Below are positions 11,481-21,700 of a stretch of 64,000 nucleotides of DNA, piece after piece (positions within the stretch are counted from its first letter, which is position 1; the number at the start of each line of letters is the position of its first letter). The position numbers and the translations under genes were made by a program. Source of the stretch: Ctena decussata (taxonomy: Eukaryota; Mollusca; Bivalvia; Lucinida; Lucinidae). Under the pieces are notes generated by a model, which saw nothing but the letters and a program-made list of their open reading frames with translations, made no database searches and was not told the DNA's origin. The DNA lies in assembly GCA_963989385.1 (NCBI GenBank), contig OZ022507.1, positions 53,207,400 to 53,271,399 on the forward strand, written 5' to 3'.

Positions 11481-11905
11481 TACACTCATATAATACAGAA
11501 TATCTCATAAACTAAACGACAGACAATGACAAAATTTATTGTAATTTTAGCTATTAACTTGCTTCTACTTCTGCTTGCAGAAAACATCAAGCAGAATATA
11601 GCGTATTATGGTAAAAAGAAGAAAACATTGTTATTTTCTACGTTTTTAAGATAATGAGCATAATGAAACGGGTCTTACCCGACTCCATGAGATATTCGCA
11701 AAGGTTTATTATCATAATATGAAACATACCATTACAGCCAAGTAATGTACGTGTAGATGTATTTTCAGAACATCTGACAGAAACACGAAATTCCGCTCAG
11801 AAACTGACCACACACGTAAAATTAAAACGTTTTACAGCGCGTTCACTGATTGGCTGCGCGTTCACTGAATTCTTGGCGACCATCGATTCCTCAGTGTGAT
11901 ATTTG

Positions 11906-12413
11906 TCTAGAAGAATTGCATAGCATACTCACCTCATAAATCCAAGCCGAACTCTTGCTTCCAATATCGTGTCAACGTACATCACTTTTGTTGTGTCTGT
12001 CTAAATACAGACCTGCAGCCCTCTAACAAGTGCCAACATCAGATAAAACTAACATACAAGGATCAAATAACATTAAATTAAATTTATAAACAATTTCTTT
12101 GACTTTTCCCTCATTCTTTTCACAATTATTTACAAAAACTGGAACTTACCACCCTTGTATGACCCATAAACTATACTTTACGCTAATTATGGAAGCAGAA
12201 CACTTGTTGACGGCAATGATTCCTTGGAAATAGCATACCAAATGTCAAACATTTTACTAAATTGCAAATGTAATACATAGCCAAAGTTAAAACAAACAAT
12301 TCGAAATAATAACGCAAATTTTTGCTATGTTCCGCACTACCGTCATAAGGTTACTATGACGACCCATACAGACTAGTTTCCAAGTTTTGACCGGTAAATT
12401 AAATACATAGAGA
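11906..12413. other. Non-coding stretch
   Basis: No gene or obvious repeat. The sequence is AT-rich. Confidence 0.45.
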
Positions 12414-12552
12414 TTATTACACGATTGTTTTGATCCCAGCGCTGATCTCAGCCCGAGTAGACCGTATCGGCCCGAGCCCGAAGGGCGAGGGCTGATATGG
12501 CCCGAGGTCTGATATCAGGGATGGGATCAAAACAACCGTGTGATGATCTTTT
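12414..12552. repeat. Imperfect inverted repeat with GC-rich centre
   Basis: ATTACACGATTGTTTTGATC on the left pairs with GATCAAAACAACCGTGTGAT on the right. The centre CCCGAGCCCGAAGGGCGAGGG can also fold. It looks like a short MITE or hairpin element. Its GC content is clearly above its surroundings. Confidence 0.7.
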
Positions 12553-12622
12553 TATCATATACTTTCTTATAGAAATTGAACTTCTGTAAGAAACATTGCT
12601 ATATTTTTTCCAATAAATATGT

Positions 12623-12645
12623 NNNNNNNNNNNNNNNNNNNNNNN
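12623..12645. other. Assembly gap (23 N)
   Basis: A run of 23 unknown bases lies exactly at the left edge of the second RT-tail copy. The true gap length is unknown, and missing RT sequence may lie in it. Confidence 0.99.
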
Positions 12646-13300
12646 GGCCGATAGGGGTTCAACTGGTGTATTTCTTCTGCTCCAGTATTTCCGAGGTGCT
12701 GTTAGACACTCCAGGGATCTCCAGGTGGGTCAACACGTTGTTGTTGTCTAGTTCTTATCTCTGATTCATCACAGGTCTTATCCGTGTTTTTTGTTACCAG
12801 TGATGATTCATTGATGGGTTAGGAAACCTTCATCCAGACCAAACAGCTAGTAACTAAATGCTATGAACCTCTGTAGAAGCAAAGAGCGACGGTTTAGGTC
12901 CAGTAAAAAGTAATTTGAACTCCCCAGTAATCTATTACTGGCCGTTCCAAGGGGTTTCTTCTGTTGTGGGTCCTCAATGTGCCATCCCAAGGCCGCTTGT
13001 CTGCGGTCTTTAAATAAATCACCTGTTCAGCTGCCCACTTTGGTTTTTTAGTTTTGTTTTGTAATCTAAAATTACCGAATATAGGTAAAAATATATGTCA
13101 ATGCTGTTTAACTGGGGTAGCTGAATGACCACCTGTTTGGGAAAGAGTTGTTCATTCGGTTAACTGTGTGTGTCTTTCGTGAGCCTTTATCTATTTATGC
13201 ATATACTTCTGTCCCTTTTGGTTTTGAGGGCAGGATATGGGATTTGATTGTGTTAATTCCTGGTTTGCCTTTTTACTTTGTCCTTTCCTTACCGAAATAG
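12646..13300 (+). repeat. 3' tail of the RT retroelement, copy 2
   Basis: Starting at the gap edge, blocks GGGGTTCAACTGGTG, CTCCAGGGATCTCCAGGTG, GATGATTCATTGATGGGTTA, CCGTTCCAAGG, and TTGAGGGCAGGATATGGGAT follow the order seen at 8440-9015. No RT coding sequence precedes it within the window because of the gap and unrelated sequence upstream. Confidence 0.7.
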
Positions 13301-13779
13301 GCTCGTGTTATCTTATTAAGGTGAATGGAGACACTTCCAGCTGTGACAAATTTTAGAAGTAATATGTCTCCTTTTTTATTTAAGGGGTCTCGTTTGCCAA
13401 GAATTGGCTCCATTTCTGAGCAAATTATTTGCATTGCGACTAGCCTCTATTTTGGATAAGCGTTTTTTTAGGAAACAAGGAGGAATTTGCAAAAGTAGTT
13501 TCCCTTTGTAAAATGGCGAAAAATAGAGATGCAGACATTTAGGACCTTCATTTATTAAAACGCCGTTGTCTGTAGTAGCTCCGAAATCGTAATTGCTTAA
13601 TATGTAATGTGATAAGTAACAGAATTTGCATAGTATAACATAACTAAGCATTACAGCAGATAGGTACATGAACAACAAAAATGATGACAGCAAACAAAGA
13701 AAAAACAAAATATATTATTTAACCTCCTTTTTCCCTCCACTTATAAACATTGGCTATCTGAGGCTTTTAACCGTTATAT
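13301..13779. other. Non-coding stretch
   Basis: A 110-residue minus frame spans 13376-13708. It has a hydrophobic C-terminal-like segment but no recognisable family or splice context. I do not call it a gene. Confidence 0.4.
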
Positions 13780-14015
13780 GAGCCGCGACACGAGAAAACC
13801 AACAAAGTGGTTGTGCGCCCAGCGCAGACTCAAATCAACCTGGGCATCCGCCCAGTCTGATCAGAGTCTTCCCTGTCCGCATGGCGATAGCTTAGACCCT
13901 TAGCTACCCTTTGAGCACTAAACAAATATTCTGGTCAAATTTGGCAGATGTCCAGGCTGATCTGAGTCTGCGCTGGGCGGACAACCACATTGTTGGTTTT
14001 CTCGTGTCGCGGCTC
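13780..14015. mobile_element. MITE family M1, copy 1
   Basis: The terminal inverted repeats are GAGCCGCGACACGAGAAAAC and its complement at the right end. The inner symmetric blocks are GTGGTTGTGCGCCCAGCGCA and its complement, and CTGGGCATCCGCCCAGTCTG. Family copies in this window lie at 31091, 37080, 39456, 39784 and 49946, with partial copies at 36530, 50640 and 59554. No coding capacity. Confidence 0.9.
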
Positions 14016-15112
14016 ATATGTATTTTTGTTTCATTTCGTATTTGCGTCTTTTATCACTGAATTAACGTATGAAGGTTTATTTGCGCGTACGAGTTATTTA
14101 ATTCTATCTTTGTTCAGGTTGTGAATCGGAATGAAACACTAGCAAGCACGTAAGAACAGAGCTATAATAACTATCAGCTAATTTCAATATTTTCTTCTAG
14201 TAATCACTTTACTGTTTGCCTCAGAAAGCATGCGAGAACTGCTAACAGATTTATCAAGGGCGTACTTTTGTGTTATGCAGAAAGTTTGACATATATCGTT
14301 ATTAATTTGCTCATATGTCTAAGGCCAAAAAGGTGATCAGACTAGTTTTCTCGATACCTTTCAGAATTTATGCAAGAGCTTAAATTAGAATTTGACATAC
14401 GACAGCTTAAACTGCTAACAGCGTAATTTCCTGCGAACAAATGATTGCAATTACCAGATCACAAGATATTGTGCTGATAGTAGCGCGGACAGCGTTATCA
14501 ATATAGACTAAATCCCCGTGATGAAAGTGGCTGCCATTGACAAATGCTTCTTGGTTCTAGTTTCTACATCACCGAAGCTGCACTATGAGGTGTTTACCGC
14601 GACAATCCTAGTTTCTAGGACATCGTCAGTAGCTTATTCCTGTATTACGTATTGATCCATTAAAAGTGTACTCCCTCATTTTTTTCACCATTTCCAAAAT
14701 AAACAATTTTACTAGTTCCGTTAGCTAATATATAATCATTTCTAAATCCATTATAAAGATTCAGAAAAAGAGTTTCAGTTTTATGTATTTTTTAATCAAA
14801 ATATAGTATCGAAATTAAAAAATGTAAATGAACACTATCGTCAGCCAATAGAAAAGTCGATACCACGCCTTACGGTCATATGACGATACCTAGGTATTTT
14901 TCTGATTCGTGCACGCGCTAATGACGTCAGAGCAAATTAATTCTATCCAATAAGGCGATTTCGGCCGCGGACCGCGTTTTTATAAACTTTATTTTATTTC
15001 TTGATTTAAATTCCTTTTCACAAAAAATGCTCTTAAGATCTATTGTCAAATGTTTAAATGGGCCATTTCGAAGTAACTGTGAAAATATTTCATGGAAACG
15101 TTTTTGCAATCA
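14016..15112. other. Non-coding stretch with a dispersed repeat
   Basis: Segment 14405-14520 (TTGCAATTACCAGATCACAAG, GTGCTGATAGT, AATCCCC) has a diverged direct copy at 19478-19575. No gene is supported. Confidence 0.5.
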
Positions 15113-16030
15113 TACGAGGGGCGTTCGAAAAGTTTTGCAAAAGGCCTCATGACTTTGTTTAGGAGCATGCTGGATACAACTGTTATGCATGTACTGAAAG
15201 CACTGCATCTTGTCTTTACAATGATACCAAACACTATACAAAGACACTTTTCCTTATTGAGTTACAATGCATTTTAATAGGTCCCAGTCATACCACTGGG
15301 CTAATTTTATATGTAAATCTTTTCAGTGTTAGGCATTCAAGTCAAATATCCTTGTAAATACCAAATTAATCTTTGTCATTTGCTTGTCCATCGTTGCCTA
15401 TAATATCCATACAAAAGTTAGAAGGGCGGCAACTGTTATCGATTTATTCCTTGCAAAGCAATGCGCAGTTCTTATGACGTTATTGAATTTTACGTTAACG
15501 TCATTTTTGAAAGCTTGCAGAGGCTTCATTTTTGGCATTAATTTAAATTTGTTGACAGGTTTTCGTTGACCCATGTAAATGCTCTTGCCGACAATATTTT
15601 GAATGCTAATACACTTGTTTTCATTACAAAATCATCAAATTTTAGTAGAAATGGAGAAATTGCTACAGCATAAAGTACGGATAATCCATATTCCCGGCCC
15701 TGTACGGAAGCCAGATTAAAACTAATTTCCGCGATATTTACAGAACAACATTGTCTGGGCATTTTCTTTAACTAACAAAGATGAAAAGATATCAACGACT
15801 GCTGATATATAAATAAACGGCCTACTAAATTAAAATTCTGCAGTGTCTTTAGGGTATACCTCTTTCAAAGAAGTTAAAAATGCGTCGTTTTTTTTTTTAA
15901 AAATGCACCTTGTTTGCAGACCTCTCTTTGCAAAATATAGCTTTATGTGTTTTTGCAACCAGAAGTTCTGTCTGTATGGTGGTTACCGAGAAATTACGTC
16001 ATTTGCAAAACTTTCCGAACGCCCCTCGTA
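15113..16030. mobile_element. Mariner/Tc1-type non-autonomous element, TA-flanked
   Basis: The left end TACGAGGGGCGTTCGAAAAG and right end CTTTCCGAACGCCCCTCGTA are inverted repeats of about 28 bp with TA at both borders. This is the typical target duplication of Tc1/mariner elements. The length is 918 bp. Several short frames occur, but none shows a recognisable transposase or DD(E/D) arrangement, so the element is a deletion derivative or decayed. The internal arms are otherwise not symmetrical. Confidence 0.8.
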
Positions 16031-16700
16031 CACAACGGGCGTAAATCTTTAATGCCTACTGTCCAATTGAGGTGATATAGGAAAAGAGTGCAGATTCAGA
16101 TCAGACGCCACAAAACGCGTCTGATCAGGTTCTTCACTATTTTCATAATACGATTTGGCATTTCTCCTTAAAATAAAATTAAACTCAAACACAAAAACTA
16201 AACCAAAAATCCCTGAAATGGTAAATGGACTAATTCATTTGATGAGGATAGAAGATACCACCGGGCATAAATGGGTTAATATGAAAACTTTTATCTGGCT
16301 GCTGACGTCAGATTGCCATTTAGGAACATTATTTTGAGGGTACACTGATCGTACAGTCGGTACGACTGTGCACTCAGTGTAGATCGACTTTAAAATGTTT
16401 TTGAAATGTTTAGTACCGTTCCGATTAAACCCTTATTTCTTTAATTAATTGCCAGTCTGGACACTATCTCTCTGTGTTAAACATGATTATCCTTATAATA
16501 ATGAATGCCAGTGGTATGTAATAGCAGCTGAGGATATGCTAGTTCTATTTCATCCATCGTTTATAATACAATTTTACTGAGTTTCGCCTTAGAGAATTTA
16601 CACTTCTTTGATCAATTTCAAAACCAGTTTAAGTGTACGTATCCGTCCGTACATGGTTTCAGTCCTAGTATACCCACCTGTTGCTTTACAAACATTAATT
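16031..16700. other. Non-coding stretch
   Basis: Nothing recognised in this stretch. Confidence 0.4.
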
Positions 16701-16912
16701 AAGAATGCTAGAAACGGAAACTAAGGTGGTTTGGCCATGTCTCAAGGTCTTCTGGTTTAGCAGAGACGATTGTGCAGGTCTCAGTAAAAGGACAAAGAAG
16801 AAGAGGTGGGAAGACAATATAAAGAGTTGGAAACAGGACAGGGTGGAAAGGGATCGTTTCAAAGTCATCTGTGGTGCCCCAACGACCTTGTAACGTAATG
16901 GGATAGAATAGA
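16701..16912 (+). pseudogene. 3' end fragment of an RTE-like LINE
   Basis: Across frames the sequence resembles the C-terminal end of the LINE at 32.6-34.7 kb. Examples are GGTGGTTTGGCCATGTCTCA against GGTGGTTCGGCCACGTCTCA near 34303, AGAAGAGGTGGGAAGACAAT against the corresponding block near 34377, and the CAACGACCTTGTAACG stretch against 34699. It ends in a GATAGAATAGAATAAAAT tail like that at 34728. It is a typical 5'-truncated LINE insertion of about 210 bp. The 62-residue frame is a frameshifted remnant. Confidence 0.75.
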
Positions 16913-17111
16913 ATAAAATAATTATTTGTTGATAGCGCTTTTAGGTCTCTGCACAAGTTATTATGATTTCTACTCCGTTGATAAGCTTCTTTGTCATATC
17001 TGTTAGTATTCAATTTTATACTTCGAGCCCATAGGTTGTAAACCTTTTTACTTGCTCCACATGCTGAGCATGAAATTTCACCTGCTAATAAATAGCGAAG
17101 TTGTTTTCTTG
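16913..17111. other. Non-coding stretch
   Basis: Nothing recognised. The sequence runs into the hairpin that follows, and blocks such as CATGCTGAGCATGAAATTTC near 17055 resemble the hairpin arms, so this may be part of the same small element. Confidence 0.35.
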
Positions 17112-17222
17112 CTCAGTTCAGCTGAATATGAATTTTTCTCTGCTTAAGAATATAAAAATGCCAACATTAGTTGGCATTTTCATATTTATTAGCAGAGAAA
17201 TTTTCATGCTCAGCTGAACTGA
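17112..17222. repeat. Long near-perfect hairpin (about 110 bp)
   Basis: CTCAGTTCAGCTGAATATG at the left is complementary to CATGCTCAGCTGAACTGAG at the right. ATGCCAACATTAGTTGGCAT forms the tip. The arms carry TTTTTCTCTGCTTA and its near-complement. Such a structure fits a MITE, or could produce double-stranded RNA if transcribed. Confidence 0.85.
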
Positions 17223-18623
17223 GTACGAAAAACTTTTTATAACCTCGGGGCCAGGTAAGATTTATTTGATTAAATAAAAAGATTAAAATTTCAAAGTTTT
17301 TACACACGCCGATTCAAAGAAATAACGCGAATTATTATGCCCAAATTATATTGGAAAGTCTTTGTAAATTTAAGTGTAGCAACCAAAATTAAACAGCATC
17401 TTGTGAACTATGTCAAATTCAAAACACTTTCATTTAAGCAGACGCTAGACTTCAAGCCCTGTATCATTTGCTCAAAACGCGACAGGCCTTCAAAGTCAGA
17501 CTCGTTAACGATCTTGCAAAGTGTTTAACTTTAAGAAGAAACAAATCATAATTTGACTTCAGACTTCAGACGATGTTTCGGGAATCTTATTACATGCTTG
17601 ACCCTTATCTCCAGTATATATGGCCACCAAGGTACCTATATTTTCGGTCATGTCTATAAGCTGCTCATGCAAATGTGTATATCTTGCAGTCTTTTATGCC
17701 ATGTTACATTTATTTATCCGTCCTACTGCACCTGCTTCTATACTGATTAAATCCTCTGGGAACGTTTGACCGCACCGCAAACTCTTAACAGTACTTTTTC
17801 TCTGATCATTATGCTAATTAAGTTGTGATTAATTTACACAATAATTCGTTGCGCCGTCTTTTTGTATACTTCGAGGTATGGCCACGTGGGTATGGCCCAA
17901 GTTCCTTCTTTCGAATGTGTTCTCTGCTCTCGAAAGAACCCTTTAAGATTCTAATTCCCTGTTTGGACTTTATGTGTTTGCACTCTGTCTATTATTTACG
18001 CATGTGATTATGTTTAGTTACATGTGTATAGAATTGTGTGTATTTGCCATTCTTTCTTTAGTTCTTAAGCTTTCTAGACATGCGCTTCTTTGACTTATTA
18101 CATAGGAATTCGACAATTACAAATAAGATATAGAAAAATGCATATTTTCATTTCTCTGTATATGCTAATAAGAAATTAAACAATGTTGCTTTGCGATCGG
18201 TCCATGCAATGTTATTGTACACATAAAATTTTCATTGTGATGCTAGCTTGTATGAATCTTTGAACTTCTATGCGTTCCGGACAGAGTTTGTTTTAGTTCA
18301 GTTTTAAATTCTAACAATTGTTATTATTATTGTTATTATTATGCATTATTTCTGATCGTGTTTATATCAAGTGAAAATTTAGGTTTCGATAAAGTAGCTC
18401 AAAGTTTATTCAGCGTCAAATCTACGAACTATCGTGTTTGTATTCGAGACAAGAATGCACTCGTATTTATATTTAAACGAAATTTATTGTGTAATTTGAA
18501 AAATCGTGTTGAAAATTCACTTTACGGCTTTGCGGAGTCTACGAGATCCTCGAGACTCGGCAAGCCTGGTTGGATCAGCTGGTTGAAGTCCAGCCCCTCA
18601 AGTACGATTTCCCTATCCTGAAA
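17223..18623. other. Non-coding stretch
   Basis: No gene or repeat recognised. The 87-residue frame at 18358-18621 ends at the SINE boundary and has no family resemblance. Confidence 0.4.
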
Positions 18624-18894
18624 GCCGGTCGCGTAGTGCAGTCGGTATGCCGTCTGACATAAGCCAGAGGTACTCGGTTCGATACCCGGTCCGGCCACTA
18701 ACTTTCATTTCTCTTTCCGCTGATTCAAGAAGGGCAGTTGTCAGTTACTGGAGAAAGTAATTTAGTATTCGTTAACTGCCTAGGAGATCTAAGCCTGCCC
18801 AGGAATAGTGTGGTTAAGTTAACTGACCGTCCCGACATGACCATAGCTGTTTACCGTGGATGTTACACAATAACACAACAGCAGCAACAACAAC
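18624..18894 (+). mobile_element. tRNA-derived SINE, family S1, near full length
   Basis: The head is tRNA-like with pol III promoter boxes. The A box is around TAGTGCAGTCGG (18634-18645) and the B box is GGTTCGATACC (18676-18686), matching the GGTTCGANNCC consensus. The acceptor-like ends GCCGG and CCGGCCA pair. The body includes GCCCAGGAATAGTGTGG and ACTGACCGTCCCGACATG. The tail is an A/C-rich run (CAGCAGCAACAACAACA). The same body lies in reverse at 24477-24586. It is a SINE and not a functional tRNA gene, because the tRNA arms are degenerate and a long unrelated body follows. Confidence 0.85.
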
Positions 18895-19477
18895 ATATCC
18901 TGAACATACCCTCATGATGTGATTCGTATAATCTTTGTACATGCTCTTAGGCATGCGCAATTTCGGTGTCGCTGCAGACAGACCACCGTGTTTTCAGTTT
19001 TCGTTTTTAGATTTCCCAGGATTCTTAGATTGTATGCGCAAAAATGAGGAAAATGATCATACTGCACGGCCGCGCATGCTTATATGAGTCTTTTCGTTTG
19101 GCACATGTCGTAAGAGGCATTTTCAGACGATGCTTATCTATTTCAATATTCTAAGATACGAGGACGTCAAGGTTAGCCGATTTATATAAGCGATTCACCA
19201 AGATTATCATTTGCGCAATTAGAGGCCACTCACTGTACCTTACCAGCTAGAGCTTCCACGTTGTGCAATAGGAAAACTTTAACGTCTTGACCGAGCTGCA
19301 TTAACATTTAAATGTAAAACAATGACAACTCTTATCGTAAATTAATTGCAAAAAGATTGTCTGTATGGCATAAAATCGAATCAATACGAACATATCCTCA
19401 CAATCGAAAACATCGGACTATCTCCTCATTAGTCTGAAAAAAATATGGAAGGGCGCCATACAAAAGTATGGTCTGCT
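18895..19477. other. Non-coding stretch
   Basis: Nothing recognised in this stretch. Confidence 0.4.
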
Positions 19478-19575
19478 AACAGCTTAATTTCCTGGCAACA
19501 AATCATTGCAACTTCAAGATCACAAGATAATATGCTGATAGTTGTGCCAACAGAATAATCAATGCATTAGAAATC
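19478..19575 (+). repeat. Dispersed direct repeat, partner of 14405-14520
   Basis: Blocks TAACAGCTTAATTTCCTG, CAAGATCACAAGATAATATG and AAATCCCC match the earlier segment in order. Both members are non-coding. Confidence 0.6.
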
Positions 19576-19730
19576 CCCACTATGAAACGATTGTCAGTGA
19601 CGACAGGGCTGCGCTGTCGACACTGAAGACTTTTATGTGTTCGAATGTTCAATATACTACGACTCCACCGTCTAATGTCCAGCTGATCTGAAAACTGATA
19701 CTTGACGTCAAATAATCCGCCGTAATACCG

Positions 19731-20009
19731 ACTTTTTTTCATTTGAAATGTAGCTGTCGTAGAAAAAAATGCGTGTCTTTACATGTAGGACCTAGTCGTC
19801 ACTTATTTTTAGCCAATCAACAACGCAATGCTCTGAGTATCATTCTTACTCAAAACTAGCGACTCTTACATGTGCTCCATAAATGTACAGTTACGCTTAT
19901 GCAAAAAAAAAAAAAGAAAAGAAAGATAAAGGACTTTTTTCATTTGAAATGTAGCTGTCGTATAAAAAAATGCGTGTCTTTACATGTAGGACCTAGTCGT
20001 CACTTATTA
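19731..20009 (+). repeat. 78 bp direct duplication with about 120 bp spacer
   Basis: The segment starting GACTTTTTTTCATTTGAAAT at 19731 is repeated almost exactly from 19932. Both copies end in GACCTAGTCGTCACTTATT. The spacer includes an A-rich run (19910-19930). The near-identity suggests a recent duplication. Confidence 0.85.
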
Positions 20010-20390
20010 CCTCTGTCAGGGTATTTGTGCTTTGCGTTTAATGGTTTGTTTAGGTGGACGCCACCGCCGACGTTCAGAGACACTGCATCAGCGACCACCA
20101 CGAATAACCGTTGCATTGGTTGACAGACGGGTAGTATAACTGTTAAAAAGAACGAGTAAAGTGATTATCCCGTGCTTCTCGCACTGATATATTTTTCTTT
20201 TTGCGTATTTCTTTAAGACACTTGTTGTTGCTTGTCAGTTGTGTTTGTTTAAAGAAGCAACAGCACCTGGTGCCAAACCATAACGGCTATATTACCTCAG
20301 TGAGTTTATGTTTTGCATGCACATGTTTGATAAGGCGGACACCACCGATGACGTTCTGAGACACTGCAATCAGCGACCCCCATCCTGATA
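20010..20390 (+). repeat. Diverged direct repeat of about 100 bp
   Basis: 20049-20107 (GTGGACGCCACCGCCGACGT, AGACACTGCATCAGCGACC) resembles 20331-20390 (GCGGACACCACCGATGACGT, AGACACTGCAATCAGCGACC). Both follow ACCTC(T/A)GT-like leaders. The reading frame is not conserved. Confidence 0.6.
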
Positions 20391-21544
20391 CCACTTTCTG
20401 CAACTAAGGGCACAACTGGGAGCGATTTTCTGGCCTATTGAGATGAAAAACTGGTCTAAACATGTGCCGCCATGAAAGGAATAGATTAAACATGTGCCGT
20501 AATGAAATAAGAACTGAAATTTAGGAGTTAGTTTCATGCAATACTGTGTGATCAAGCATTTGCGGTGTGAGTCTGAGACTGTGTGTGGCTGCGGTTTTGG
20601 CATTATTCTGACAAGTCGATGATTGAAAAGGAAACTTAAACCAGTATGACCTTTAACGTGAGTTATTCTCGCTATAAACACGGCTTATGAACATTTGTCT
20701 TTGATTTCTATAAGAAAATTGCATGTTTACTGTTTCTGAACATGAACAAATCGTTATCAAAGCTAATTATCCGATGTTGAACCGCTTTAAACTGCATTTC
20801 AGTCAATCAATAGTCTTTGACAGCATGAAACTCTGTGAAGTGAATGTCAGACCGATTTGGAAATTTTAGAATTTAAATCTGTGTAATATCCTGTGAACAA
20901 ATTACTTAGCTTCATTAGGTGATCAACGCTCTTTTAGCAGTCACGGCTTTTGGCTAATGACAGATTTGCAATTCAGTGTAAACGAATTGCAGAACTGTTT
21001 TAGTTCTAACATTGTAACACTGATATTTGGTGGTGATAAAAGTTATTTACTCCCACCCAGTAAAGACAATTCCTACATACGTGATAAAACAAATCTTATA
21101 AATCCAGTGAATATATAATAATCGCCCTTCGTCTGTAATTTTGTATTCTTGTTAGTGTATTAGTATCACTTTTCCACATCTCCTTAACATATAGCATTAC
21201 GTTCTTTTAAGACTCCGTTTTAGGATATTCATTTCTGAGTGCTTGTTCAGAACATGTATTTTCTTCTTTTATTTAAGCATGCCTGCCTGGAAATAAATGG
21301 ATATTGACTGTCAGGCAGAAATGTGGAGCCGTGTGGATTTACAAGTAAGCCATAACACTTCCCTTAACATTTCATCGTAATGAAAAATTAATATGATTTT
21401 TTTTTTAAATTACATCAATTTATACATCGGGATTTGTGCAAAAATGCCATATTTTTTTTTGTACCCAAAAATTTATAGTACCGCTAGTGAGGCAGGTTCC
21501 TCGATTTCAAAGTAATATGACAGGGATATTCCTTTGATAATTAT
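20391..21544. other. Non-coding stretch
   Basis: No gene or repeat recognised. The minus frame at 20370-20681 overlaps the repeat above and has no family resemblance. Confidence 0.4.
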
Positions 21545-21700
21545 TAACCAAAATCGTTACAGCCGAGTGGTTACGTTAAAGAACTTGGCTGCAATAGGGC
21601 GTGGGCTAGTTTTGGATCCAGTAAAACTAATTTAAGCCCCATAGTTATCTTTTAACAGATCGATCCAAGGAGGTATTCGTGTTGTTGTTCCCTAATGTTA
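21545..21700 (+). repeat. Weak third copy of the RT-element tail
   Basis: GTAAAACTAATTTAAGCCCC, an AGTTATCTTTTAACAG block, and GATCCAAGGAGGTATTCGTG match the region 8700-8775 (GTAAAATCGATTTAAGCCCC and TTCCAAGGCGGTAGTTCTG). Only this central part of the tail is recognisable. Confidence 0.45.

Larger units (their letters stand above)
4258..11905. mobile_element. Candidate large TIR-bounded element (about 7.6 kb), composite
   Basis: The left end (4258-4325) and right end (11838-11905) are inverted repeats of each other over about 65 bp with very few mismatches. Shared blocks are GAATCGATGGTCGCCAAG, TTCAGTGAACGCGCAGCC and AATCAGTGAA. Both sides also carry inner clusters of a CAGTGAACGCG motif, at 4685-4800 on the left and in reverse complement at 11335-11480 on the right, about 430-500 bp inside each end. 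TIRs with subterminal repeats resemble the architecture of CACTA/EnSpm-type transposons, but no transposase is visible and I see no exact target duplication. The interior is mostly other repeats, including an RT pseudogene. An alternative is two unrelated solo copies of one small element in opposite orientation. Confidence 0.5.

Noticed and set aside
11212..11493. 93-residue plus-strand frame
   Set aside because: It translates the GTTCACTGGGTAC repeat cluster, so the apparent open frame follows from repeat structure.
13376..13708. 110-residue minus-strand frame as a small membrane protein
   Set aside because: It has hydrophobic residues but no family, no splice or promoter context, and AT-rich composition that easily yields such frames.
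18624..18697. A functional tRNA gene
   Set aside because: The A and B boxes are present, but the stems are degenerate and a shared non-tRNA body follows, so it is a SINE head.
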